NCBI GenBank assembly: GCA_037447655.1
Contig: JBBHKE010001325.1
Coordinates: 1-64,000 of the forward strand
Origin: Zygnema cylindricum
Taxonomy: Eukaryota; Streptophyta; Zygnematophyceae; Zygnematales; Zygnemataceae
Direction: 5' to 3'
DNA length: 64,000 nt
Within the stretch, counting starts at the first letter, position 1. Every line of letters begins with the position of its first letter. Positions 20,848 to 33,665 of this stretch are shown one piece after another. The notes under the pieces are model-generated. The model was not told the origin of the DNA and searched no databases. It saw only the letters and a list, made by a program, of their open reading frames with translations. The translations under genes and the position numbers were made by a program.

Positions 20848-21914
20848 TGGCCCTCAGAGTATGCAGATCCAAAAGAAGCTAATCTAGATAGTGCCAACTC
20901 CAAGTTAATATAAACCCAAATGACTGACCCCTTGACAGTCACAATCCCAATATAGATTCACCCTTGTGAAATAACACTTTCTGTGTGCTCAGTTCCACCA
21001 CAGAATGCAAAGTTAGAATATGAGATTTGGACACATTCACCCACTTTGACTTTCCCTTATAAATGCAGCCACCCTGGCAGACAAAAACTCTGACCGACTA
21101 CATCCGTGTATAGCTTGGACTCCCCTGAGTCCGCAGCAAAAAGAATCACTTAAAATGGTCAAGTAAATTGATAGTTATGGCTGCCCAAAGTTTGCCATTT
21201 ATACAAGATGCTCTCTGGGAGAGGCGACTAGCTACTCAAAAAATTCTAAGTCCTATTCTCACTCTAAGACCCTATCTACTGACGTACGGCACCAATCACA
21301 TCACTGTACCGTACAGATAAGTACAGGTGCCGGTGTACTTTCTGTATGACAATCGTACGATATGGCTGAAATGTGACCACATGTCATATATCTATTTGTT
21401 CTCGTAATCTCCGGTGTCCCCACATTCCAATGTTGACGTGCCATGTGTCATCCTATGTGGCGATGACCGCAAACCGCCAAAAGTACATATCCCGCGATCG
21501 CGGCGCCTATCGTGGCCGTCCTATTAAATCCGGCTATATTGCTAGCCGTTGAAAATAGACGCGCGGTATTTGTTTCGCGGTCGAACCAAATGCGCGGTAT
21601 CTGTTTCAATTAATAAATATGTACTCCGTACTATACATAACTCTATCTATGCAATACGTATATATTTCCAGTTAAATGAACTAGTCTACCTGTAACTATG
21701 TAAATAATTATCAAACCCCATACGTCGTAATACCAGCTCTAGTCTAAATGGATAAAGTTACCGGCTAATGTCGAATTGACGAACGGTAGGTACCAGGATC
21801 AATTCTTGGGTCCGTCAAATACCTTTTGGTAAGTATTACTAATTTACCCCCTGTCTTCTCTAGAGAGCTTAGGCAGCCGTGGCTCTAGCTCCCTATCCAG
21901 CCTTAAGTGACTAC
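20828..21914 (-). repeat. 5' LTR of gag-only element copy 1, missing its first ~96 bp
   Basis: 1087 bp aligning to the 3' LTR (18846-17664), about 98% alike by eye. The alignment stops in CAGTGACTAC (21914), after which the sequence is the TGGGCCCACC of another copia element's PBS/gag. The tRNA-like segment lies at about 21735-21820. Confidence 0.88.
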
Positions 21915-24900
21915 TGGGCCCACCATCTAGGGTGCCCATATTTAATGGAGCTGGCTTCATATACTGGGAAAGTATGATGACAGGAGCTCTATGTGAGAAA
22001 CGGTTTTGGGGAATAGTGAGTGGACGGGTGAGGCTTCCATCCAGTCTTGGGATACCTCCAGGGCTTACAGGAGGAAAATTCACTAGAGATGCAGATTCAT
22101 CTTCAACGGAGGAGACAAAGGAAGGAGAGGTGGTGGACAAAGGCAAGGAGAAGGAGACGGTCACACCAATAGGAGCCGGTTCGGCATTCATGTCACCTAT
22201 TCCGAGGAACGAGGAGAATGATATCAATACATGGGACTACAACAATATGGCGGCTAAGCACTTCATCCTCCGCCATCTTACTCAAGGGCTTGCATCACCC
22301 CATTTGCCAGTAGAGAGGGCATCCGATCTTTGGATGGCTCTCATAGAGATGTATCGAAGTGGTACGATTCAGCAACAACAGTTGGCTGATCAGAAAATTA
22401 AGGAGTATGTATACAAAGGAGGGAAGATGTTGGATTTTTGCAATGAGCTTGCTACACTTTTCATAGAACTAGAAAGTGCTGGAAAAGTATTTAGTGGAAA
22501 AGAAAAGGTTAACTGTTTACTGATGAAGTTACCCGAGGAGTTCGAGAACATAGTCAACCGTGTGCAGGACTTGGCGAACTCAAGGTGGATTTGGAATTCA
22601 GTGGTAGGGATGATTCTCGTTCGCGAGAATACAATTGAGATCCGAAGAGGAGGAAAGAGTGGGCAAGCTTTGGCAGCCGGGACCGATTGGAGAAACAATG
22701 ATTCCAGAAAACAAGTTGGAAATTATTGAGGGGAGGGGCAGAAAAATCAGACCGAGGAGTTCGGACCAAGGACTCTTAAGGGACTGTGCCATTTTTGTAA
22801 GAAACCCGGGCACTATATGGCTGAATGCACTACGTGAACCGAGCTGCGGTTAAAGGAGGGGCAGATTGGTGGACCCCCGAGAGGAAAGAAAAAGGCCCTT
22901 GTGACGCAGGTACATGAGGCGGAATCCGAGGACGAGGACGATGAACTCCTATTGGATGAGGAGTTGGAAACGAAAAACGAGGTCGAAATTCCACGAAAAC
23001 TGAAATGTGCTTTCGGTGGATTGAAAGGTGAAGCCGGCTGGATTGTAGATTTAGGAGCATCCATGCACATGTGTAAAGATAAACACCTGTTCACTAAGAT
23101 ACGAAAGATTCCCACCGTAGAGATAGAGTACGGGGATGGGAGGATAGTCACTACTACTATTGTAGGATCGGTAGATCTAAAAGTGTTAGTAGAAGGAAAG
23201 ACATCTATAGTTACATTCTCCGATGTGTTGTTTATTCCGGAGCTGAACAAAAACCTCATCTCTACGTCTGTTTTAGATGATAAGGGTTTGATACTAGCAC
23301 TAGGAAAGGAGTCTTTACTGCTAGCTTTGAGGAGGAAGTTTATTTCACTGCTGAAAAAGGTAGCCAAGGGATGTTTAGGCTGATTTTAAGCAATGAAAAG
23401 AATAAACTTTATTATGCTGGTGTTCATGATATAATGTTGTGGCATAAGAGGCTTAGGCATGTGAATCTAGATAAGTTAAGAGAGATGAAAAAGATGGGAG
23501 TAGTGGAAGGGATTCAGTTCGGTGAAAGTGAGAATCTAAGTGATTGTAGGGGATGTGCTTAAGGTAAAGCACACAGGTTGCCCTTCCCAAAAACTGCCAC
23601 CTATAAGGGAGAAAAGATTCTAGATTTAGTACACACAGATATTTGGGGGCCGGCTAGAGTGCCATCACCCGGGGGGGAAGAGATTTATGATGACTATCAC
23701 CGATGATTGGTCTCGGTATTCAAGAGTGTATTTTTTGAAAAATAAGTTAGAGGCTCAGGAATGTTTTAAACAATATAAAGCATGTAGTGAAAAACTCCAT
23801 TAAACCTCAATGAAGAGAGTAAGGAGTGACAATGGTGGCGAGTATACCTCTAACCAATTCGAGGATTTTTTGAGAGAAGATGGAGTGCAACACCAAAAGA
23901 TAGATCCTGAAAATCCTGAGCAGAATGGTATAGCTGAAAGATTAAATAGAACACTGAGTGATAGTGCTAGGAGTATGCTGTCTGATAAGAAGATAGGAAA
24001 GAAGTTTTGGGCCGAAGCAATGAACTGTGCAAATTATCTCAAAAATAGAGTTCTTACTTCAGCAGTAAAAGGCCAAACACCTTATGAGAGATGGACAGGC
24101 CGAAAACCAGATGTTTCACACTTAATGGTTTTCGGTAGTCAAGTGTTCAGTTTAGACACAGATCGGTCAAACTGGAAGTTAGACCCAAAAGGAAAACCAG
24201 GATATCTACTAGGATATGATGAAGATGTAAAAGGATATAGAGTCTATGATCTCAAAAGAGAGGATATTATTCTAGTGAAGCATCTAGTGGTTATGGATGA
24301 AGGAAAATCTATTAATCCCTTTAAGCATACAAAGATAGTCAAGATCAGATTTGAGTCAGAAAATTCTGATGACTTTGAGCTTCCTAACTATCACGATTTC
24401 AAAAAGATGATGATCTTGCAGGTACGCATTAGATCGAGAAGGACCTAAATGTGGAACCCCTAGAATTAACTCCAACCGAAGCGGAAGACGTGGTGGAAAT
24501 CGACCCGGAATCAAGGGATAGGGGAGAAGTAGAAACTGTTCGGAAAAATCCAAGAGAACCATCTATTCCGGCAACCGAGTTTGAGGGAGGAAGTAGAAGC
24601 AGCAAAATACTGCAAGAGAGACAAGTTAACAATAAGGTAACCAAACTGTTTCACCCCGATGAACCTCAAACTTATAATGAGGCAATGACTTGTCCTGAAA
24701 GAAACCGGTGGAAAACAGCCATAAATGAGGAGATGGCCTCAATTATGGCGGCCGATACATGGGAATTGGTGGATTGTCCTCCTGACAGGAAGCCAATTGG
24801 GTGTAAGTGGGTATTTAAGCCGAAACTCAACCCGGATAACACCATTGAGCGCTACAAGGCTAGGTAAGTGGCGAAGGGATTTACCCAGAAAGAGGGAATC

Positions 24901-26246
24901 GAATACGAGGAGACTTTTGCTCCGGTCGTTAGGTTTCCTTCGGTTCGGATACTTCTCAGTATGGCGGCATGAGAAGACATGGAAGTGCATCAGATGGACA
25001 TCAAGACGGCCTTCCTACATGGAGAGTTGGAAGAGGAAATTTTTATGCGACAGCCCGAAGGATTTGTGGAGCAAGGGGAGGAAAGCAAGGTATGCCGATT
25101 GATCAAATCTTTGTATGGGCTGAAACACGCGCCCAGGCAATGGAACAAGAAGCTCGATGAGTTTCTTACAGGTTTGGGATATATTCGGATCAGCTCAGAT
25201 CACTCTATATATTTGTTTGAAGATGAGGAAGGAATTATTTTTATTGCAATTTATGTCGATGATTTGCTTGTTTTAAGTAAATCTATGGATAAAATAAATA
25301 AGTTGAAAAATGATTTAAAAGGAAGATTTGAGATGAAGGATATGGGAGAAGCAAGGTATATTTTGGGAATTCAAGTAGAAAGGGATAGAGAGAGAAAGAT
25401 AATCAGATTAACTCAAAGAGAGGCCATTGGAAACATGTTAGAAAAATTCCAAATGGACAAGGCTAATAGTTGTACCACTCCTATGGATTTAAAGAAGGGA
25501 AGTGAGGGGAGTGAGGAAGAGGGAGTTATAATCTTAGATGATGAGGTAGGCCCGGAAGAGAAAAGATTTATGCAGACCATCCCTTATAGACAAGTAGTGG
25601 GCAGCCTAATATATTTTATGAATTGTACCCGTCCGGACATAGCCGCAGCTGTAGGAGTACTAAGTAGGAGTCTGAATGCTCCCACTAAAAAAGATTGGGA
25701 GGCAGCTAAGAGAGTCTTTAGATATCTCATAGGAACTAGGGATCTATGGTTGCATTTGGGTGGGAACAATACTGACATCACCACTTGGAGTGATGCTAGC
25801 TATGGGGATGCTCCTATGAGGAGATGCACATCTAGATATGTATTGTATGTGGGTGATGGGGTGCAAGCAGCAAAAGGTCATTGCTCAGTCCATCATGGAG
25901 GCTGAGTACATGGCTTCTTGCTCTGCTGTAAAAGAATTAATGTGGGTCAAGTCTTTGCTTGGTGAGCTTGGTCAACTTAAGAGTGGTGTCCAAAAAGTGT
26001 TTTGTGATAATCAGGCTGCCATTGCCATTTATGCCAATCCTAAACATCACTTTAAAGCCAAACACATGGACATTAGGCTTAGCTTTGTTAGGGAGAAAGT
26101 AGAAAACAAGATAATCAGTTTGGAGTATAAACCAGATAGTGAAATGGTAGCTGATATGATGACCAAACCTGTTCCTTCCCCTAAACTAATTTTCTGCCAG
26201 GAGAAGTGTGGTCTTAAAATAAAGAGTGACTAGAAAATAAGGGGAG
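21915..26246 (+). pseudogene. decayed copia gag-pol (element 2)
   Basis: Plus-strand copy starting within the PBS (TGGGCCCACC) and running through all domains to a polypurine tract TAGAAAATAAGGGGAG (26231-26246). Visible pieces: Gag (21932-22729), protease motif with DLGA in place of DSGA (about 23045-23060), pre-integrase WHKRLRHV, integrase core with SDNGGEYTS and PEQNGIAERLNR (23810-24448), RT MDIKTAFLHGELEEE and YVDDLLVLSK (24979-25905), RNase H MEAEYMA and CDNQAAIAI (25838-26233). It is broken by at least six stops or frameshifts, for example at 22729, 23290, 23562, 24448, 24867 and 25865. Its LTR subtype (TGTAGAAAT) matches LTR-3, so it may once have been one locus with 16124-17663. Confidence 0.92.
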
Positions 26247-26688
26247 TGTAGAAATAAAAGGTTATTTTAGTATTTTCTAGGTTTTGCAAAATGCAGAAAA
26301 GAAGCCGAGGCAGTCTGCCTCTAACTTCTCTCTTCAGCTCCCACACTTGTCGTAGTCACTAAAGGTTGAAGAGGGAGCTAGAGCCATGGCTGCCTATGCT
26401 GATTAGAGATAGAGTTACGGGTTGTAGATTTTGGTAGATTTACCAAAATGTATATTGACGGACCTAGGGTTTGAACCTGGTACTTACTGCCCGTCAACTT
26501 AGCCTGTAGCCTTAGCCATTTAGTCTGCCATCATGCTTGAAGATATATAGTTTGATAGGTATTTAAATGTTAACACGTAGTCTATTTCATTTAACGGATC
26601 TTTAAACATAGACACAGTTTGTAAAGTACGACGTACGAAACATCCGAAACGAATACTGCGCATTTTGTTTAGAAAGCGAAACCGTGAA
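26247..26688 (+). repeat. truncated 3' LTR of copia element 2
   Basis: Begins TGTAGAAATAAAAGG right after the purine tract and follows the superfamily LTR through the antisense tRNA-like segment (about 26455-26535) to the AACGAATACTGCGCATTT segment. LTR homology ends near 26688, where an unrelated dispersed repeat begins. Confidence 0.85.
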
Positions 26689-26960
26689 ATTGCACAGGCT
26701 GGAAGGCGCTACGTCTACAATGTCACGGTAAGACATGCGACGTCACACGCAGGTACAAAAAACAACGTGCGACCACAGATTGTAGACGTTGACAACCGTC
26801 ACAGGTATTGTCGACGTATACAATCGTCACAAGCGCAAGTTACGATTTCGTTCTTACAGATAGGGACACTTGAATACCGGGTCCGGCGGATCCGCGCTAA
26901 AATACAAAGTAATTTCGCTAAGTTACAAGTACATGGGGACACACCCTTAGAATCAATATA
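26689..26960. repeat. dispersed repeat shared with 53.6-54.7 kb
   Basis: Contains GGCGCTACGTCTACAATGTCACG, a GACATGCGAC segment, and GGTCCGGCGGATCCGCGCTAAAAT, all found in the same order at 53680-53930 and 54420-54665. Non-coding. The junction with the LTR at 26688 marks where this repeat replaced the LTR end. Confidence 0.55.
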
Positions 26961-29510
26961 ATATCGTAATATCAAAATATCGGTATATTGCTATATCGTT
27001 ATATCGGTACAATTGTGTATCGGTATCGATTTTCAATATCCGAATTTGTCGAAGTAGAAATCGTTCGCGATTCGTTGTGGAAGATTCAAAAATTCCGCAT
27101 CATCAATTTGGCCACAGAAGAATAGTAAAGTATTGGCACCCTTTGTGAATTAAATCTCGGCTCTATCAGGACCTTATCGTGTCGAATGATAAAGATAACG
27201 CTTATTGAGATTATATATAAACGAGAAAATGAAGTTACAAAGGCATGCCGTATCACTTAATATTGTATAAAATCAATCTAAGAGATCTCCATGTGTAATT
27301 ATACAATAGAAGGATAAAGTTGTTTTTCAGTCAACTATGATAGATAAGTCTTTCCATTTCGCTCATGGGCCACTTCACCAAATAAGGTGAGTACAATTAA
27401 GTTTCATCATATGCATTAAATGATAATAATTGTGAAATCTTTGTAAAAGATAAACAACATACATTTTCGCATGCATGAATTTAACAAACATGAAATTTTT
27501 GTGTGTGTGGGCCACGCTGTACATGCTAATTTGGGGTGATATTGCATATTTTTATTGTAGCATTCCGTAGTGTAAAAGGACAGGTTAAATGCAAAGTCTA
27601 GCCATGGATGTGCACCAAGATTGCATGTAATAAGATGATTAAGATAATTGATGATGACACAACAACATGCCCTCGTTTCAACATTTGAACGACGGAAAAA
27701 ACATTATGCATTCCTTGGTTGGCGACGTTCTTCTTTCCTTGAAAATTATGTCTTCATCCCACATACTTATTTCATTTTTGTTGTTTTTTTATTGTTATAA
27801 ATGGTTCTTGCATATTTGTTCAAAATTTATAGTTTAATCTTATTTCTCATTGGTTAAGTGAACAGGATAAAAGTCACTTTTAGGGTTTACGACACGGATA
27901 TAAGAAGTCAAATGCTTATAAATAATTGTTTGTAAGTTTTTTCTCCCTTTAACATCATCACATTTGAAGACACACAGACGAAGTGTTCGTCTCACCCTTC
28001 TTTTCTAACCTTACATTTTTTTAATTACAATTGCTCACATTTCTAAGAGATTTGACAATTAAATAAATCTGTTGGACTCGTATTTGATCAAATACAGAGT
28101 GCAATAATATATTTGAACTATTAGGTTTTACCGGCAATTGCAATCCTCGTAAAAAAGAGTGTGGACAACATAAGATCATATGATTGTGGGGCCGTTTTCT
28201 TATAATCCTTTTACGAGACTGCTAATATTTTCTAAATTGGATATCTTATTCAGATTGGTCATTTCGAGGGAAACGACAAAGATGCTTTTTCTTCCTCAAT
28301 AATTTATTGTGGTTAAAATTTTGTGGAAAAGCTTACCTTAAGTCTAAGTGTGGTGATATCCTTGAATCTCATGAAATATCACCACACAAGATTGTAAAAC
28401 CTATTCAGTTATAACAATTGGCCAAATAATTATACTATGTTATTTTATTCATCAACAGAGTTGTAAGAAATAAAGACATCCAGTAGTTGAGGATTTGCAT
28501 TAAAAAACAAAATTTATGTTATTTAGTTAGTTCTGATATTCTAACTTACATAATGTACTTAGTTCAGTTTGTGTTTTTCTTGTAGATTCTCATAAGCGTA
28601 AATTATACCCCTTGGCAATGGATTTGATCCACAACTTTTCATTGACAAACTAAGGATTTTTTTTTCCCTTTTCAGCCAATGACCTAAGTGACCCTTTGGG
28701 TCATGAAAGCTCATTCAATCTTGAAAAGTCACCTTCATAACCTTCTCCTTTTTATTTATGCTAAAATTTTGAATGTTTTTTATCAATCAAGAAAAACAAT
28801 TGTTTTTTCCACCTGTTTAACTTGTTTATATTGTTTTTTTTTGCTAATTTTGTCCGTTGTAAAGTCAGCTAGTGCAATTGTGTAAAAATTGATCAACTAC
28901 CGTTAACAACTATAATTTGAACATGTTTTTATTAGTGTAGTGTACTAAATGTGTCAATCTGTGCTAAACTGACCTCCTTTTTGTATAATCGTACAAAAAG
29001 AGTGTCAAATAAATTCGTCGACACACGAAGGTAAGTGAGTCGATGCAAAAAAACACAGTCACATTTGAATCCTAGTGATAAAGGCGAGGAAAATCACGGG
29101 AACCAGTTCTCACATGTACAAACATTGAGTATGTGAACGCAAGCTATTCCGGTTGCTTTATGGGAAGAATGTACCCAAAATAGAGTTATGCATAAATTAG
29201 AGCTGATTTTTTCATGGCGAAAGGCCTTGAATCTAAATTAGAGTTAACAACACTAATTGTTTTTTTACACTGTTTGTATCTTAACGGTGATAGCGGTTCA
29301 TGGTGTACATGTCTTTTTCGCGAAACTCGAAACATGAGTAATTGAAAAACAACCTTTAGGGTTGTGCTCCATTGGGTCACTTTCAAGGTCCAAGCGCTCG
29401 CATAGAAAAAATGAAACAATTCGTCTTTTCACTGCCTACTTGGCCATTGAAAATGTATCGTGTGGCAATTACGTAGAAAATACTTGAGTGTTAGGGGGAT
29501 ATATAATTTG
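26961..29510. other. AT-rich region without recognisable genes
   Basis: I see no ORF of a known family, no tRNA or rRNA, and no clear transposon structure. Small runs of ATATCGATATATCG-like sequence (26965-27020) begin the stretch. It might hold regulatory or highly diverged DNA, but nothing supports a specific call. Confidence 0.4.
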
Positions 29511-29935
29511 AAGTGTAGTGTAACATGGAAAAACCTTTTGTGATGATATCAATACCGATAGTTATCTTTTGTCAAACGGTGATAAGTTTCGATATATCGT
29601 TCCATGACCAAAAAATTCCTTATCAACGATAAGTGGAAAAAATTATAGTGCCCTATATAATAGTGTTTTTTAATCTGTTGTAGTATATATATATAGCGTG
29701 GGCATACCACGTAAGAAAATCTTCTCATGTACGTGGAATAAACCATGTAATTGTACGGTATGAGCTGTACAATTATCGTCGATAATTATCGAACCCGTGT
29801 TATCGAGATAAAAAACCCGATTATATTGGGATAACACCGGAACCGATATTGTTGTGACAATATGTTGATTATCAGTAGCCCAACAAAAGAGGCATATTGG
29901 TATCACTAAATGGGTACCGATACAAAACACTTATA
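29511..29935. repeat. inverted-repeat element rich in CGATAAC motifs
   Basis: Shares with 55600-55800 the ordered segments ACCGATAGTTATC, TCAAACGGT, a GACCAA(A/C)AA segment and a GGCAT(A/G)CCACG segment. It ends in GGTACCGATACAAAACACTTA. Probably a diverged copy of the hAT-like small element at 55585-56370. The left end is unclear. Confidence 0.4.
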
Positions 29936-30079
29936 TTTTGTCTAAATTATCATAGTACTAAACATAGAGAATCACTTATAATGTTAACAACACTAAGTTC
30001 GCGCCCCCAAATTTCGACCATTGAACGTTAAATAGATTTAATAATACTATTTTTTATCTACGTTAATAACAACACGATT

Positions 30080-31147
30080 TGTAGAAATTAATGGTCTGTT
30101 TAAAGTATTTTCTAGGTCTAAATAGAAATATAGAAAAAGCCGAGGCAGTCTACCTCTAACTTCTCTCTCCAACTTCTCAAACTTGTCGTAGTCACTTAGA
30201 AATTGGAGAGGAAGCTAGAGCCATGGCTACCTAGGCTATCCAGAGGTTTACGGGAAATATATATATTAGTTTATTTACAGTTAGAGGTTTATTTAGTAAA
30301 AGAATATGTGCCAACCCTAGGATTTGATCCTGGTACCTGCCGACCGGTAAACAGCCGGTAGACGGTAGCCTTATCAATTATGTATAGACCTAGTGTTACA
30401 TATTACGTGGTTTGATATTTAATTATACATTACCAAGTAGGATAATTCATTTAACTGAAACTATTTACGGGATACATAGATTTAGTAATCTAAAAGTACG
30501 GATTGTGGTACGAATAAAGAAACGAATACCGCGCATTTGTTTCTTTAGCGAAACGAATACCGCGCAGGTATTTATTATAGCTACGATTAAATGTGAATTT
30601 AATCGGACGGCCGGAATGAACGCCGAGATCACGGAAGAGGATTTCAACAGTTTGTGGTCATCGCCACATCGGATGACACGTGGCGAAATTACATTGGATC
30701 GTGGTATCTCCAGAGATTATGGCACCGAATCCGGATATGACATGTGTCGACATTTAGGCCATGTCGTACAATATCCGTACAAAAAGTACACCGGTAGTTG
30801 TACTTTTGTGTACGAAAGTGGAATATGATTGGCTCCGTACATCAGTAGATAGAGTCTGTGAGAGAGATAGGACTTAGAAAAATTAGGAGATAGGACCCTC
30901 TCTCCCAGAGAGCTTCAATACAAAAGGTCAACTTTGACCCTCCATAACTTACTGCTCAGGAGAGCAAATTCAGAGATTCTTTTTGCTATCGACTCAAGGG
31001 AGTCTTGTCTTCACAAGGGTGAAGGTGGTCAGAGTTTTTGTCTGCAAGGGTGGCAGTTATTTTTGCTTAAACACAAAGGGGTTAGGATTATCCTAGAGGC
31101 TTCTTGGAAGCTGTCCACTCTGAGGACTTATGGAGGTCTCAAAGTTT
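30080..31147 (+). repeat. copia-superfamily LTR joined to a gypsy-type gag fragment (LTR-C)
   Basis: Starts TGTAGAAATTAATGG and runs through the usual order: TATTTTCTAGGTCT, an antisense tRNA-like segment (about 30310-30400), GACACGTGGC (30675-30684), the GTAC hairpin and the TATACAAA-like region, to GGTCTCAAAGTTT. The expected terminal CA and the PBS are absent. From 31148 the sequence is the interior of a different, gypsy-like gag. So this is a broken LTR, not a normal 5' LTR of what follows. Confidence 0.85.
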
Positions 31148-33665
31148 GTGAAAGGCATGGGAACAAGAATTGACGCTCATTAGGGAAGCTCGGCGTAGGA
31201 CAAGTGGGATTTTTAACGCGATGATTCCTCCTACCTCAAAGATAAGGCTGCATTTTGAAGCTCCAGTAGTGGGGACTTCTCCTCTCGCCAGTTCCCATAC
31301 TGGAATGCCTTTTTCAGAGCCAAACCAAGAGCCTCCCCTTCAGCGGAAAGGGAAGGAAAACACAAGACCTAATGTGGAGGGTTTGGGTGCAGATCTACCT
31401 TCTAAAAACACTTCGGCTCATTGGGAAGAGACCACCTTTGTCAAGGTGGAGGTGTCTACTGCTGTGGAGGCTTTAGTGGAGTTACGACCTAACGAGAGGA
31501 TTAACATCCCCTTGAGGGCTCCGACACCCCCTCTCACTTCTCCCAAAAAATCCCCGGAGCCCCCATTTTCTGCTCCTCCTCCTTATTCCTCTCACTCCTC
31601 CGAACACGTAACAGGTCTCGGGGATGTCCAGATCCCTCTCATTCGCCATCCGTTTCTCCTGCTGCAGCTGTCGTGGGTCGCTTGGTGCGCCTGTGTTGCC
31701 CTACAAATACGACGTACATGCCTATTCACCTCCTCACCGACGCTCTACTTCCTCCAGCTCCGGAACTTTCCCTCTGGAGACCTCAAGGAGGCGAACCAGG
31801 AGACAGACACCTTTCGCGGCAAGGGCTACGCTGTCTCCTTCTTAATCCCCTTCTCTGTTTGCGCCACCAGCCATTCCTCAAAGGCTTGGGAACAAGCCGC
31901 TTCTCCACATCCCATCGGAGGCAACCGTTCTCTGGGATCCACAATATTTTGCTAGATATATAGGAGTAGTGGGGGACATCCTACCTCCAACCATCTTTTC
32001 CGGCGCTGATACTTCCTCATTGGGAGGGGGATCCACACCACAGGGGGCCGCACCTTCCAGCAGGGAAGGATCCGGTTCCGATCTTGAGGAACAGGATACG
32101 AGAGTCATCTCGCCCGCTCAGTTTGTCTGTCCCACCGGGCCTTCCTCTTCCCATTTCACCAACTTTGAAGAGGAAGAAAAGGAAAGGGGGGGAATTTTGA
32201 TCTTTACCGAAGATAGCTCGAGAATTGCATTCTCACATTTTGAGTTATTGTGGAAATATTTCACCCAATTTGAGATAAATAAGTACCGGGGGGGGGCTAT
32301 TCCGTATGAATTCGTAACCACCCTCTTCCCCATGATGGTCAACTACCTGTCTGGAGGGGCGTTGGTAGATTACAAGGAGCGTCAACCTCTTTTGATGGCT
32401 CTTAGCATTAAAATCTCGGATCCAGCCCTTGATGCCGCTGTTTTGCAAGCGGAGGCTGACTTGGCCGCGGCTGCGGCGACCCCTGTGACTGCTACCTTTA
32501 CACAAGGCATGAAACTACAGGCGCAAGGAAGTGCCTATGTTAACCAGCTGCAGGCGATCCAGGAAGCCCAAGCAGCAACTCGCCTGGTTGGCAACCCAAA
32601 CCCTTGTACCACCCTGCTGAATATCTGGAGACTCCTCTACACAGAGAGGAACGAGTTCGCGATCAAGGAATTCACGGAATTCCGATGTTTGAAGAACGAG
32701 ACTCCCCAGACTCTTTTTAACCGACTCTCCATTCTTTGTCAAAAGACAAAGCTGTCCACGATTGATCTTTCGGCCATGGCCACAAAATATTTCATCGCCG
32801 TCCGTAATTCCTTCGGGCCGACAGGGCAGACTGCACTGGACAATTAGATTGCCGGAAAGGCAATTCAGGACATTAATCCCTCCGCGAAGGACATTTCTCT
32901 GGTGGCCATAAAGTTTGTATGACCATTTCGTCCATAGTGAGGCAAGGGAGAAGGCCGTGACTGGCAAGGCCCGAGCAAATTTGGCAAGATTCACCGGGGA
33001 GACCTCTTTGAATGCGGAGGAATAGGCTTAACTTCAAGCTCTTCGAAAGCTTAAAGGGAAGCAAGTGGCTGACAGCGGGTCAGAGCTAGCTATGAGAGCA
33101 GATGAGCGGGTATTTCTCTATAGTTGCCAGAATTGTCAACAATCGGGTCATTGGTGGAAGCATTGCACTAGAAAACTTAAACCAGAGCTGGCTTTGAAAC
33201 TTAAACAATGGGAGAAAGAACGCGCAGAAAAAACCTTGAAACAGAAAGAAAGGCTCAAGGAGGGGAGGGGAGAGGACGAGACACCGGTAACCAAAGAAAC
33301 TTACCGTCCAACTCCACGGAGCGAAACCTCTAAGATGTCCCAATATCAGTTGCGGCAAATCAAACTTCCCAAGTTTGATGACGCCCAAATCTCCAACGAA
33401 ATCCGGAGTAAATATACTACCGAGGGCGCCAAGTGCGAAGCTTGTGGATTTCTGGGCATAAAGAAGGGCAATGCTTTCGGAAAAATGGAATACCCAAGGA
33501 AATGATGCAGTTTGCTTTGTTTATTGGGGAAGGGGAAACCGTCGTTAACCCTCTACCCCTCTTACTCCTTTACCCGTGGGGGCGCCAACTTATGCCAACA
33601 CGAGAAAGACTTGAGCGAGTTCTGTCGAGCGTGCCTGGTTCACCCGAAAGAATAAAGCTTTTGGC
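31148..33665 (+). pseudogene. gypsy-type gag fragment, plus strand (inverted relative to the main gypsy copy)
   Basis: Decayed gag in at least three frames (31170-31955, 31969-32847, 33065-33505, 33433-33669). It matches the minus-strand gag at 47365-44617: both share WE-EL-LIR near the start, a Pro-rich region with RPNERI-IP, the central segment KFF/KYF-IAVRNSFGPTGQ, a zinc knuckle CQNCQQSGHWWKHC (33122-33165), and a C-terminal KLPKFDDAQIS. The tail IPKEMMQFALFIGEGE is also shared. Its first ~180 codons are missing at the LTR-C junction. It stops near 33665, tail to tail with the 3' end of the minus-strand gypsy pol. It would encode the nucleocapsid/capsid precursor. Confidence 0.85.

Larger units (their letters stand above)
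17664..21914 (-). mobile_element. gag-only copia derivative, copy 1 (5' LTR truncated)
   Basis: Non-autonomous LTR element on the minus strand: 5' LTR 21914-20828 (first 96 bp or so missing), PBS 20827-20813, one long ORF 20847-19030, polypurine tract 18863-18847, 3' LTR 18846-17664. It inserted into the pre-integrase region of the element at 16124-17663, with GGAGT expected as target duplication. The other side of the target is missing because the 5' LTR is fused to another element at 21914/21915. It matches the general idea of gag-only terminal-repeat elements in plants. Confidence 0.85.

Noticed and set aside
31170-33505. A host gene encoding a proline-rich protein with a CCHC zinc finger
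   Set aside because: The same sequence occurs as gypsy gag on the minus strand at 44.6-47.4 kb, and it is frameshifted at least twice.
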